Assembly (NCBI GenBank): GCA_030141605.1
Contig: JAQGDQ010000096.1
Span: forward strand, 186,001-250,000
From: Tubiluchus corallicola
Lineage: Eukaryota; Priapulida; Priapulimorpha; Priapulimorphida; Tubiluchidae
Direction: 5' to 3'
DNA: 64,000 nucleotides
Shown here: in pieces, positions 34,291-64,000 of the stretch
How positions within the stretch are numbered: position 1 is the first letter of the stretch
Layout of the letters: every line of letters begins with the position of its first letter
Notes under the pieces: generated by a model
What the model saw: the letters and a program-made list of their open reading frames with translations, nothing else
What the model was told of the DNA's origin: nothing
The model's database searches: none
Position numbers and translations under genes: made by a program

Positions 34291-35904
34291 TTGTGAACAT
34301 ACATATTACACATACCTAACTATATATTTATGTACATACAGAGATGTAGGCGCGCATATGTAGTTCGTAGAATCTAACGCAAGAGTCAGTGTTTTGTACA
34401 CTAAATATGATTATTTACATTTAATTTTGAATGTTTTGCAGGTTGTTGTGGGATGATACTCATCAGTTTTATAAAAGCAGTGGATGCACTTTGACGACGT
34501 GATTAACCTTTAATAAACGTTTGAAATGTAAATAATTATTTTTATCTGATGCTGTAGGTTGTGTTTTGTTGATTTGACAATTATATAAATTATGAATCAT
34601 ATTAGTTTAGTAAGTTTTAAATTCTCTCTGCGCGTATGTGAGGGTGTGCAAATGCGTACATGTGTGTGTGCCACATAGTGCGCGTGTGTGATACATGTGA
34701 CTATGTTGTTGCGTATGATTATATTGTAAATTATCAGTGTAATTTTTGTAACTGTCAAATACTGTTTAGTTGTTAAGTATGTGCGTGTATATTATAACCA
34801 AATACTGTATTATTATTAATGGTTAAATCTCATTCATTTGTAGTGAATAGTAAATGCAGCAGACCTAAAACACTTGTTAAACAAAATGAGCTTTGTTTAA
34901 AAAAATTGTACGTATTTCTTGCAATTTTTTATTATGTTTTTATTATCTGACAAACAACAATAAACATTGTTTTTGTGCAATTAGGACATAACTAGGTAAG
35001 CTGTTATCTGAGAATCTAGGAATTATCTGAGTTAATAAAACCTATCTGTTATTAAAATAATTGTGCAGTTAATGATTGCTGTACAGTGATGAGTGCGTTA
35101 TCATGAATGATTAAAAATGTAAATATCTGTAAAGATATAGTAGGTTTAGATTATTCAGTATTGCTTATTATCATGACGTGACAATTTGGTAATTATGTAT
35201 CATCATAATGATCCTTAAAATCATCATAAGTATACACGTACACATTATTTTAGTTGTATTTACTACTCATGTCCGTATGTATTCGTTTAAGTATTTAATC
35301 AGGAACATATTAAATGTAATATTAATAATCTCATATTTAAGTAAACTGTAATTATAATCATTGTAATTAAGTGTTTACACTTTTACAGGAAGCCAAATTT
35401 GAAAATAAATCATGTAAGCCATAGGTATATTCTTTATGGCAGTGACCTGCATGTTAGACTTGTGAGTTGTCAAAGATACCTGTAATCTTGTAAAAAAATA
35501 AAAGTTTACGTCCAGTAAAATATATCTTTTTTAACAGTGTTCTATTTTGAGAACCAAGTTGAACGTTAATGCCTGTGATGGTATTACATCCTTGAATTAA
35601 AATAGTATGACAACACCGGTATGTGGTATTAAATACTACCGAGTGCAAAATTCTTTACAATTACTTGAATTGTATATTGATGTTTAATCTGCTTAATATG
35701 GATGCAGTTGCCAACTGCATTAACCTTAATCAGATCAGCATCAGTGTGCACTAGTTATAGCTCATCTGCCACTGCAACTTAGTGATTTTTTACAAATGCA
35801 TCTGACAGCAATAGTAGCAGAAAATTTTCTGCTAATTTAATATATCTGCAGTACCAATCTGTACCATTAATTGAAGAACCAGTAGTACCATTTTAGGTCT
35901 TTAT
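34291..35904. other. Intergenic, AT-rich
   Basis: GT-rich simple sequence at 34630-34800 (gtgtgtgcc, gcgcgtgtgtg) and otherwise unique AT-rich DNA; no coding exon recognised. Confidence 0.4.
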
Positions 35905-35985
35905 TATGACTTGGCCATGGAACTCAACCCATGACTCTTGAGTTAGAAGAAAGAACACTGCCACTGAGCCCTGCTCTTGGCAGTT
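35905..35985 (-). mobile_element. tRNA-like SINE head, minus strand
   Basis: The reverse complement carries gggctcagtggcagtg (A box) and, about 30 bases on, gggttgagttcc (B box), the arrangement of a tRNA-derived RNA polymerase III promoter. The acceptor stem does not pair, so it is a tRNA relic or SINE head. Confidence 0.55.
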
Positions 35986-36303
35986 ACTGCAATATGATTT
36001 AGATAATTATCACTTCTGGGCCTTAACATGGCAAAAATTAATTTCATGGTGGCCTGGCTTTACAAACTAAACCATCTCTGTAGTATAGCCGCTAGTAAGT
36101 TTTAGTTCCCATTTTTTGGTTCCAAGCAAACAAATGGACAAGTAAATTTTACATTTTTTGAACGATTTTAAAGCGGCACCTACTGACAGAAAAAGAAATT
36201 AATGTACCGAAGAGCAGTTAAGGACATAAAAGCGTTTGTTTTAGCAGTTTTAGTCAACTATCTTTTACCTGTAGGGATACTTTTGAGAATGGTCGTAATT
36301 AAT

Positions 36304-36330
36304 TAAGATTCTGCATGTAGCAGAATCTTA
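36304..36330. repeat. Hairpin: 11-bp perfect stem, 5-nt loop
   Basis: taagattctgc (36304-36314), loop atgta, gcagaatctta (36320-36330). It lies just before the diverged tandem repeat at 36480. Confidence 0.85.
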
Positions 36331-36479
36331 TTGGAGGTCAACCGTTTATTCTTTGTTTCTCCGCTATGGCAGTGAATAATTCCAAAACCATGGTACCTAG
36401 AGTCACCGAACTCGGTTCGTAAACACCTGAGGGTAGGGGACGGGCAGCGGTATGTTGAACGGTAACATCGGTTGAAAGG

Positions 36480-37085
36480 ATCAAGGACAGTGGACATTGG
36501 TCAGTTTTTCGATTAATACTCAACTCCTCATAGGGCTTTGAGTTAAGTTAAAAAATTTTCACGGGTATTTAGGCACTATGGAATAATGTGCACCTAGGGT
36601 TTAAAATTCTGGAATTCTTTAGGGAGGAGCCAACTTATTGAGAATTAGGGCAGATGGCTTTGCCGCTCAACCCCTCTTACAGCATTGGACTAAATAAATA
36701 TAAGAGCTAGAATCACGAAACGTGCAAGATAGGCACCTGAGATAGGCTGACTAACACTGGTATAGTGATCTTTGATCGCGGGTGAAAGGGTAACTGGACA
36801 TTGGCCAGTTTTCCTTTGTCACTCAACTCCTCCGAGGGCTTTGAGTTAAATTCAAAATTTTTTCACAGTTATTTTGGTCATGTGGTGTAGATGTGCTTTA
36901 AGTACTTTTTGATAATTGGAGTCTAGGAAAGCTCCAAGTTAGAAGCTAAAATGTCAAAATTAGGGCAAATGGATTTGTCACTCAACTAGCTCCTCTTACA
37001 GCATTAGATTAGGAGCCAATTTTTGTGCATGTGTGGTTAGTCTGGTTGGTGTAGATGTGCATTAAGTAATTTTCCAAAAGTGGGC
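36480..37085. repeat. Diverged tandem repeat, about 305-bp period
   Basis: ggacattgg(t/c)cagtttt and actcaactcctc followed by gggctttgagttaa occur at about 36491 and again at about 36796. Secondary blocks (attagggca-atgg, ctcttacagcatt, gtagatgtgc(a/t)ttaag) are repeated too. No coding sense. Confidence 0.75.
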
Positions 37086-37339
37086 GTGGACTTGTCGCCT
37101 GACCTAGGCAAAAATGTTAAAATGGGATCTGGTCAATAACTCTATAAGTATAAAAGCTAGAAAATAACCTAATGATCTAAAAAACAAGATTTGAGCAGAA
37201 ATGACGAAGATCGGCATGACTGATATGCAAAATATTATCAGTTTACTGCATTATCGTTAAAATAAAAGTCCTCCATGTATTGCACAATTGTCAACAGCTA
37301 GCATAAAATTCGTCAAAGTAAATCGACTGGATTAGTTTT

Positions 37340-37467
37340 TTGTACAACACCAAAGACTTTAGAAATGGTGCTTGCTGTTGCAGTAACTGGTGCGTAGTAT
37401 TTAGGGTAATAATAGCTCTTTGAGCTAATTATGAGGTAATGTTAATTATTCATCTAAAAGCTGATTT

Positions 37468-37499
<32 letters not shown>

Positions 37500-37530
37500 T
37501 ATTATTATTATTATTATTAAAATTATTATT
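37340..37530 (+). mobile_element. SINE 3' end with (AAT)n(ATT)n tail
   Basis: gggtaataatagctct, then taatgttaatt, then catctaaaagctgatttt parallel the SINE at 20568-20829. The tail is (aat)n followed directly by (att)n, a self-complementary tract, then (gtt)n to about 37560. Confidence 0.55.
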
Positions 37531-38304
37531 GTTGTTGTTGTTTTTGTTGTTATAACAACAATTATTTAGTTTATCACTTTTCTGGTTAGTTGACAAGAAC
37601 AATTTTGACCATAAAAAGTCGGATTACAAGAGTAAATACCGTATTCGAATGTTGTTTGGTGGCTACAACTTGAACTATAATTTTCTTTCCTCTTATTTGG
37701 GCATGGCACATTCACAAAATGTGATTATTTCTTGACAATCGATGAGTTTAATACTAAAATTAATATGAAAAGTTTGCTATCTGATGGACAATTTAGGTGT
37801 TATACCATTATTAATGTCGAAGTCATCTTCTTCTTATATCACTTTACATTCAAAAATATGCTTTGCGGTATCATCATGTAAAGAGAGGTACAGGCCTGTA
37901 GTGGTAGTGACTATTGAATCGCCTGTCTGCAAAATAGCAAAATGAACATTTTAAGTAATCTTTGCACAAAATTTTAAAATGAATTTTATGATCAGCCATT
38001 TCGACCTTACGTCATTATTTTTTTCCTTTAGAAAATGTAAGACTCAGTAGATTTTAAAAGAGATTACATATACGGCACGGTTTATTGGAAGTGCACGTTA
38101 CTGCTGCAGTGCGTCATTCAGAAGCATATTCTGGGTCCGGAAATACATAACAATATGGCAGAAACTTAATTTGGGTTTGCCTGTTGTGTGAAAGAAATTC
38201 AATTTATATTGCAATATACTTGAGTTCTTTGTGTTATGTCCTTAGCGTATTTCCTTGATAAAACCAGGAGTGCCAACGGATGGGTCTTGTTGTATAAATA
38301 GAAA

Positions 38305-57097
<18,793 letters not shown>

Positions 57098-57452
57098 ATC
57101 TGCTGGATATTAGTACCTGGTTGTGTTTTGCTTTATGGAAAAGTATTCAAAGCAGACGTAACACATTGATGTGATCTGTAAGCGAACGTCATTTTTATCA
57201 TGTTTTAATCTAACATACACTGATTTTATTGTTGTACCTATGTGCCAATTAATGTGTATTGTAAAAATTTATTGTTGACAATGATTTGTACAGAGCAAGT
57301 TGGCAAAGGTTCGTGCTTTATGATACTATAACATTTATATTACTGTCATTTCAGTGTGGCACTGTATGTATTCTATTTTAATTGTGACACTGTGAAGGTT
57401 TTATTTAGTCTTAAGTTATTGCATTTCTAAGGCAGGGCTATCTAGGAATGTA

Positions 57453-57639
57453 CAGTCAAACTTTGTTATAATGCCAACCTCGCCAAATTCCCACATTTTT
57501 AGCAAAATTACTGTATGCAAGAGTGCCTATATTTGCATAAACCTGTATGTATTAATGCGCCTCGTTATTGTGCTAAATTCGCTGTGACGCCAACTTTTTT
57601 CCAGTTCTAAAGTAGGAGGCATAGAGGTTTGGCTGACTG
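57453..57639. mobile_element. pogo/Tigger-like MITE, 187 bp, flanked by TA
   Basis: Left end cagtcaaactttgttataat and right end (reverse complement) cagtcagccaaacctctatg share the CAGTC start and an AAAC(C/T)T block typical of pogo/Tigger elements. The element is flanked by TA on both sides (57451-57452 and 57640-57641), the target duplication of this superfamily. No coding sequence. It sits in the presumed SMURF 3' UTR. Confidence 0.75.
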
Positions 57640-58227
57640 TACACATAAAATTGTTACGACAGGCAGGTTTTTCTCTCACTAAAGCAGTGCCGATGCAAAA
57701 TACTTTACCAATCAAAGTCATTTCCTCAATATTCTTTCAGGTGTTTATTAGTCTTACAAATGCAATAACAAACATTAGAAGAGCTATAGTACTGATACAA
57801 GTTTTATTGTAATGGGCTTACTAGTGTGCACTGCATATTAACTACTAAGTAGTTAAGTATTGTAAATTAACTGTTGTTGGCTAGCATTTTTTGTTATCAC
57901 CACTGGTGAACTATTTTATGAATTGCAAGTGTTCTGTATCTGCAGATAAAATGATGTCTATATTGTAGTACACAATTTAATTTGGTGATTCTATTTTGCG
58001 TGTAAAGTTGTAGTTTGCTGTTTTTCTAGTTGTTATAAGAGTAATAGATCTAACCACCAATTTTCTAGTATCTGAAACAGAAAATTCCACATTTTTCTTG
58101 ACAAAACAAGAAAAGTAAAAAATATCTGCAGAGTCAGATAACTGTCTGTGATCCAACTTATCAGCAATCTGTATATGCTAAAAAACAACTGCAATCTTCA
58201 ATGTATTCAGTGTGTTCAAACTGTCAT

Positions 58228-58233
58228 AATAAA
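58228..58233 (+). promoter_or_regulatory. Possible poly(A) signal of SMURF
   Basis: AATAAA about 1.1 kb after the stop codon, in the right orientation, before the KDEL receptor tail. Confidence 0.4.
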
Positions 58234-60074
58234 AACAAAATCTTAGTACAGTTCATTCTTTACTCAAAATACCTTTCAAGAGTCTAAATAAGTACAATTT
58301 ATTTTACACATTTCATGCAAACAATTTAAAATATTATATTTAACCACAAGTTTACTAATTAGGCTGTTTTACTATTAATGAAAATTAATAATCACTCAAA
58401 ATAAATAATTATGTTTAACAGCGCACAAGTCAATGCTAACTTTTACAAGAAACATGAAGCAGTAACAAAAACATGGTACCACTCACCATATATGCTTTAT
58501 TTTAACTTTTCATACAAAAAATAAATAATGTGGCAGACCATATTTAAGTTTGCTATTTGTTCATATAGTTATTACCCTTTAGAAAAGTCAAAATAGTTGG
58601 TACTAATAATAATTATTAATAATAATGTTAGTATCTGTACACCAGTAACTTAATACTAGTTTTTGACTACTTTTAGTAGTTTTGTATTTGTTACTAATTT
58701 AGATGTTAAAATACAACATTGGGCATTTTTCATCATAACCCTTAAACGTGGTCAAATTTCAACACAATACATTATACAAAATAATGTAACTGCAAATTAC
58801 AGTTAAAAGGGACTACTGTATTCAACAATTACAAAAATGTTTCCAATTGTCTTTATTTAGAGTCAATTGAAAATTAAATTTCTATAAATCAATACTCAAG
58901 CTCAAAAAACTTAATGTAGTACATTAGTGATTTAGTAATGATTACAAGATTGTGACAAATGATCCTACTTTGTGTTTTTGGTGCGAGTTCAACGACTTTC
59001 TTATGGACAGCTGGGTGGGAAAAGTAGATATTTCAAACTCTAATCATGACTAAAAATGCTTACACTTAAAATCTAAAAAATATGTGTCCACAATGCCCAA
59101 GTTTAACTGACAAACACAAGTTCATCGAAGAGCCACAAAAATTGGCTAACAAATTAGTGTCCGTGAATAAAATGTTTTTAATTACAAACAATATTAAAAA
59201 CATGGGGAAATTTCCTTTCATTTTTCGAATCCAAAAAAAAATAAATCACTGTGCCTACTTGTAGGTTCCACAAGTTTTTAACTAGTAAGGTGTGATGTTA
59301 AACCATAACTCAGTTTGATTAATTGTAACTAAACAAATGTTTGACTAAACAGTTAAAAACCCTTCCAAAAACAACTCTTATAGCAAAAACCTATGTTGCC
59401 AATGACACAGAACAAATGCGAACAACAACGAAAAAAATCCCCAATGATGGAAATTATAACCAAAAGTATTACTTATGGAAAAGCTACACGGTGGCACTGC
59501 CTTTGTGTATTTGAAAAAGAGATAATTACTACAGTAATATTATAATCGTGTGCAGTGTGTGTTGGCTAGAAAACTGACTTCAACACAAAACCTCATCTGT
59601 ACTCGTATTTTGCAGATTATAATAGTATACAGCGTTAAAAAATGAAAACAAGCAAATAACAAAAAATGTTCCATATTTGAAATAATCAGTGAGTTTCGAA
59701 CCACTTAACACATAAGAAGCTTAGCTATATATCATGTTTGCTTATAAATACATGTAAAATACAAGCAAATTTTCTTAAAAATTAATTGTGTAATGTTTCA
59801 CTTACAAGTCAGGCCATTTTCAAGCACAAAATCATTCATATTTGGCAATTATTCTAAAGGCAGCATTATAGAACTTATGCCCAGTTCCTGCTTTGTCCAC
59901 TTTGAATTCGATAATCGTTTGTCTGCCAAGCTATTACTGATCATCAGACAAAAGAAAAATTTTACGAGTCTGCATTTTATTTTTATATTTTTACAGATAT
60001 AAACAGATATAAAGTCCTACAGACAATTTTAAAGTTATAATGTGGCCAGAATCTGGTCTGAATTTACTGGTGTA

Positions 60075-60080
60075 TTTATT
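60075..60080 (-). promoter_or_regulatory. Possible poly(A) signal of the KDEL receptor gene
   Basis: Minus-strand AATAAA about 300 bases after the stop codon. Confidence 0.4.
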
Positions 60081-60377
60081 ATATTATTATGGAAAGAACT
60101 TCAGAATTTCCACAGACATTCAAAGTCAGTAATGCTTGAAAAAGGCCAACATTTACTGCTACAGCATTGCAAAATTGGTAGTTGTACAGAAATCAATGCT
60201 GAAAATACAATTGTGAGCATAAAGGCTCAAATAACAATTGCTTCTAATATAAGTTTAACCCCAAAAAAATGAGGCAAAATTAAAAAAAAGGGTGACAGTA
60301 AATGTTGCCAGTTAAATGGTTTACAACTAATGGTGTGAATTCCTAACCATCTCATATGAAGTTTCAGTAGGTTGTTA

Positions 60378-63300
60378 TCAAGCTGGTAATGTCAGCTGCT
60401 TTCCCTTCAACACTGTAATAAAAGTAAACGGTAAAATATGAAAATATTTTTAACACTACTAGGTAGACAAAACCAACAACATTCTGAATAAGCCTTGTCA
60501 CAGTTTTGTTGTGTGCACGTGCAGTTGCTGCAGGTCAAAGGTTAAGTGAGCCACAGAAACGCGTCTTAACTACAACCATCACGTGGCAAGTGGGTAAAGC
60601 AAAGCCACGTACAGCATCAGTTTGGTACCTTCAGTTGTTTTGCGTGGAAGTTACTTAATTATGCATTAGTTTGTGTGTAGAGTGATTTACAAGCAAGATT
60701 TTGTTTGGGAACAAGAAAAAATTAACTAGGTAAGGTTCTAGCTAGCTGTTAAAACTGTCACTTATACAATAGCATGTATTGAGAAGTGCTGTCAAGTGTA
60801 CATAAATGCGTTGTCTGGTTCACTTAACCTTTGACCACGATCATCATTAATCGATGGAACTGTAAAAAAGCTTATTGTAAACTGTAAAACTTGAATCCGG
60901 TCAAATATTGTTTACATTATTTCAACGGTAAGTAACCATTTCCAAATAACAATTAAATCAAAATCCAACCTAATCGACAACTGTATTTGTTTATAAATGA
61001 TTCACATATGTTCAACATAACCACCAGTCACTAACATTATATGCTGACATATTTATTCATTCACTCCTTTACTCTCTAAAATGCTCTGGCTCAACACACA
61101 CACACTTATTCACTCACCTGGTTTGTTTTACTTCTTGACTCACTCATTCACATGTCACATACACATACAATCATTCAAACAATTTATATGTATATCATTT
61201 ACATCATACGAATACGTTCCAGGAACATCACAAAAAATTCCTTGAATGAGATCCATGAATAGTAAGAAATAATAATAATGCTAAAAACCATTAGGATACA
61301 AACAAAACCAAAGAACGTATCTTGACGCCAAAAAAGAAAAAAATTTGACCGACACATCATTTGCAGCAACCAGTAGCCTTTTACAAAATATTAAACATAG
61401 ACCAAAAATGCATTCTACGCTATAACTAAACAACATAATACTAAAAATGAGTAATAACTATACATGTATCTTTAACTCCTGCTCAGCTAGAATATTTGCA
61501 AGATAGCTTGAGATAAACTTGTGAGTTATTAGCAATACAGTATTTTAGATTCTATTATGTAATTAACATTACGGTACAGGTTAGAAATGTGGCTGTTGAA
61601 AAGAAAAAATTAGTATGGACAGCATTGCTGCTATTACAGTCAACTGAAATACAGAGACCTATCTGAAAGATACTCACCAAAATATCAAGAAATGGTAGCA
61701 TAGCTGGAATCTGCAAATTCATCTACAAAAACGCTAATCTATAACTACCGTTAAGATATAATAAGAAATTCCCCATGAAATTCTTGTTTCTTCGAAATGA
61801 AAATATGACATCCAAATGAAGTTCAATTTCTGCTATTTCATGTAAATTTCTGCAGTGTCACAATCAATACATAAACATGCTGCTGCACTGAAAACATAAT
61901 TTCCAAACAACTTTTTAAAATGGTTTCAATCAGCTCATCATCTTTGCCTTTCAAAAAAAACTTCAAAAGAAAAGAACAGCCAAGCTGCAAACAACAACTT
62001 GTTACTAACATCGCTAATAACTGGACACTTGCTACAAATAAAGATAAAGCATGAAGCAAGAAACAATGGGTGAAAAAACTCAGAAAAGGTGGGACATTAA
62101 CCAAATGCTGCTAAATTTACAAAGTTTTCTGCAACTTTCTAAAAAACAGAATCAAATAGCAATATATTCATGTGATAGCTTCAGGCACTTAAAGAAAGGT
62201 GTAGTAGTTATACACCATACGCACGTTGAATATACGTCTTTGCAAACTCTTTAGTGATAGTAACCAACAAAATCGATAACAATAAATTTTATGTAAGAAC
62301 TTAATAACACAGATATTCATCACATATTCATAAAGGTAATAAACTAATGTCATAGTTTGATCACCATCACATACTCATAAAAGTAATAAAACAACGTGAC
62401 AGTTTTTCACCACAATATGCCACAGACATTCATCATACGCTCATATCAAAATTTCTTATTAGGTGATAATACGAATGACTTATCATCAGGTCTTCGCACA
62501 ATTAATCGAAATATTAAAGCGTAATTTGAAAAAAAATGAATTTTAATCGATAATAATAAAATACAGGCTACAAAATATTTGCAAAATAAAATATGTCAAT
62601 TTTTTGAAGCATCATGTTTAACCATAAACATTGTTCTACTTTTTTGGTTAAGATTTTTTGCATAGCTACTTCATCAAACTTGTATTAGAACAAACAAAAG
62701 CAAACAAGCAAAAACAAAGTATTTTATTCATTTCAGGGTTTTTTTCAGTTTTGATAGTAGTCCGTTCTGCAAAAATGGTTTCGTTTAGGTATCAGTTTCT
62801 TACGTTTCATAGATTTCCGTTTCGGCTCGTAATTTCGGTTTCGGCAACATCTCTGATTATAACATGTTTACAGCTGGCTTACTACTTTCTATGACAGTAT
62901 CTTTTAATTTTAAAAAGTTTTCTAGATTATTCAATTAGCCTACAATTTTACACATTATGAAGGGCATAACTCCAAGTCTTCAACCAACACAGATAGTTAA
63001 AGTTAAAGTCAAAATACACTCACCCTTTGTCACGTAGAGATAGAAGAAGTCACAATACAGAATGGTTTGAACAACACCAGCCACAATCGCTATTAAATCA
63101 TAAAAGCCTTCAAAATGGTATCGATAGATCCAGTTGAAAATATACAGTGCTCTAGAGAAACCAACAAAATGAACAACATTAAAAATAAAGTATGATTTAT
63201 GGATACTTTTGAATCTCTGCAAATACATCATTTTCAAAGCACTAAAATAAACACAAACAGTGAACACGTAATGGCAAGATGCTTACAGAATTCAAATTGC

Positions 63301-64000
63301 ATCTCAATTGGAAGCTTTTCAACTGGAAAACACACCATAAGCAGTAAAAGCAAAATTTGACTGTAAGCCAATGTATTTGTACTATTTTAATTATAAAAAT
63401 AAGCTAATACCTAAACAACAACACGTTAAATTATCCACGAAAAATAAGAAACTATTTATAAATAAAGAAGAGAAACACAAACCTGTAGGAACCTAAAGCA
63501 AAGAGGTAATGTGAGGTTATCGTCTCCGCTTGTCCAGTTTTTGAAACCATGAATAGCTGTGGGAGGATGGCTACAGACTCCAAATATATGGAAAATGTCC
63601 ACAATATCTATAAATTATGGACTTTTAATATAGCAACACAACCTGGACCATTATTAACAAATTTTTTAGCAAAAAGTTTTACTTAAACGGCTTCAAATAA
63701 AACTGCAAAATTCCGAAACACAAAAATGAACAAAACTCACGTATTTTGACCACACTTTCAGCAAGGAAAATAGATGCGTGGTTATGATATCTACTGAACT
63801 ACAGGCAAAGTTCAGCTTAACTGATAAACAGATCGATGATTGCCTAGAAAGTTACTTCTGGCAATTTCGTAATGTCTCTAGCCATTTATTTCATTGAAGG
63901 AGAAGTATGCATTTGAAAATATTTCCAAGACACTTGTACCAGTTCAATTGCCTACTTACCCTTTGTGATGAACTAGGGACAGTCCTGCCACAACACCAAC
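60378..64000 (-). CDS. kdelr: ER lumen protein-retaining (KDEL) receptor, 3' part
   Basis: A seven-membrane-segment receptor that returns KDEL-tagged ER proteins from the Golgi by COPI vesicles. Minus-strand exons: 64000-63960 (partial; VGVVAGLS), 63607-63483 ([19 protein letters not shown] through [11 protein letters not shown]), 63151-63024 ([19 protein letters not shown] through [10 protein letters not shown]) and a 35-base last exon 60412-60378 ([11 protein letters not shown], stop). The last three join in phase and match the family closely, including the Lys-rich C-terminal tail used for retrieval. The link from 63960 to 63607 does not keep frame unless an extra exon is used; a phase-correct candidate is 63798-63741 (58 bases). 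The N-terminal half lies beyond the right edge. Confidence 0.92.
60413..63023. other. Last intron of the KDEL receptor gene
   Basis: 2.6 kb before a 35-base terminal exon. Contains the inverted-repeat element at 60533-60836, actcactcattca-type simple words at 61030-61170, and otherwise AT-rich sequence without recognised genes. Confidence 0.6.
60533..60836. mobile_element. 304-bp MITE candidate with 21-bp TIRs
   Basis: The 21 bases at 60533-60553 (ggtcaaaggttaagtgagcc and one more) recur in reverse complement at 60816-60836 with one mismatch (gag/gaa). There is no coding sequence inside and no obvious target duplication. Each end carries ggtcaaaggtta, a DR1-like arrangement of nuclear-receptor half sites. 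Confidence 0.7.

Larger units (their letters stand above)
57098..60377. other. SMURF 3' UTR, spacer and KDEL receptor 3' UTR (tail to tail)
   Basis: After the SMURF stop the first plus-strand AATAAA I see is at 58228. For the minus-strand KDEL receptor, candidate signals (tttatt on plus) lie at 60075-60080 and 59976-59981. Between them is AT-rich DNA with no coding region. The short open frames at 59082-59264 and 59793-60272 are not supported. Confidence 0.5.

Overview
AT-rich, intron-rich animal DNA. The gene content (an ABL-type kinase start, a dopamine/tyramine beta-hydroxylase, Frizzled, a SMURF-type HECT ubiquitin ligase and a KDEL receptor), GT-AG introns of roughly 0.2 to 3 kb, LINE and tRNA-SINE remnants and CCCTAA-type telomere-like repeats all point to an invertebrate metazoan. 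The hydroxylase reads closest to protostome tyramine beta-hydroxylase and vertebrate DBH, so a bilaterian is my best guess; the phylum cannot be fixed from this window.

Layout. 1-560, minus strand: first coding exon of an ABL-like tyrosine kinase, the rest lying off the left edge. 561-7200: intergenic DNA rich in repeats, with a near-perfect 375-bp tandem duplication, a three-copy 142-bp repeat and a dead LINE at 4917-6875. 7201-21513, plus strand: 12-exon DBH/TBH gene coding for 680 residues, its introns loaded with minisatellites, SINEs and a LINE scrap. 21514-29335: intergenic, with a second LINE (about 23170-24770), a candidate hAT-like MITE and a telomere-like inverted-repeat element. 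29336-31069, plus: intronless Frizzled of the 1/2/7 type. 31070-38304: intergenic. 38305-57097, plus: SMURF, which I assembled as 18 exons and 856 residues, with C2, three WW domains and HECT. 57098-60377: tail-to-tail spacer with a pogo-like MITE. 60378-64000, minus: 3' part of the KDEL receptor gene, continuing beyond the right edge.

The genes do not form an operon and act in separate processes: monoamine synthesis, Wnt reception, ubiquitin control of BMP/TGF-beta and planar polarity, ER retrieval and tyrosine kinase signalling. Frizzled and SMURF are tandem neighbours about 7 kb apart and both feed planar polarity in animals; a regulatory link from this adjacency is only an idea.

I found no clearly new biological system. 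The more unusual items are small inverted-repeat elements with telomere-like or nuclear-receptor-like sequence, a SINE tail that abuts a splice acceptor, and phase-compatible extra exonic sequence in SMURF and the KDEL receptor. Exon boundaries were set by eye from homology, phase and splice consensus; no alignment or transcript data were available.
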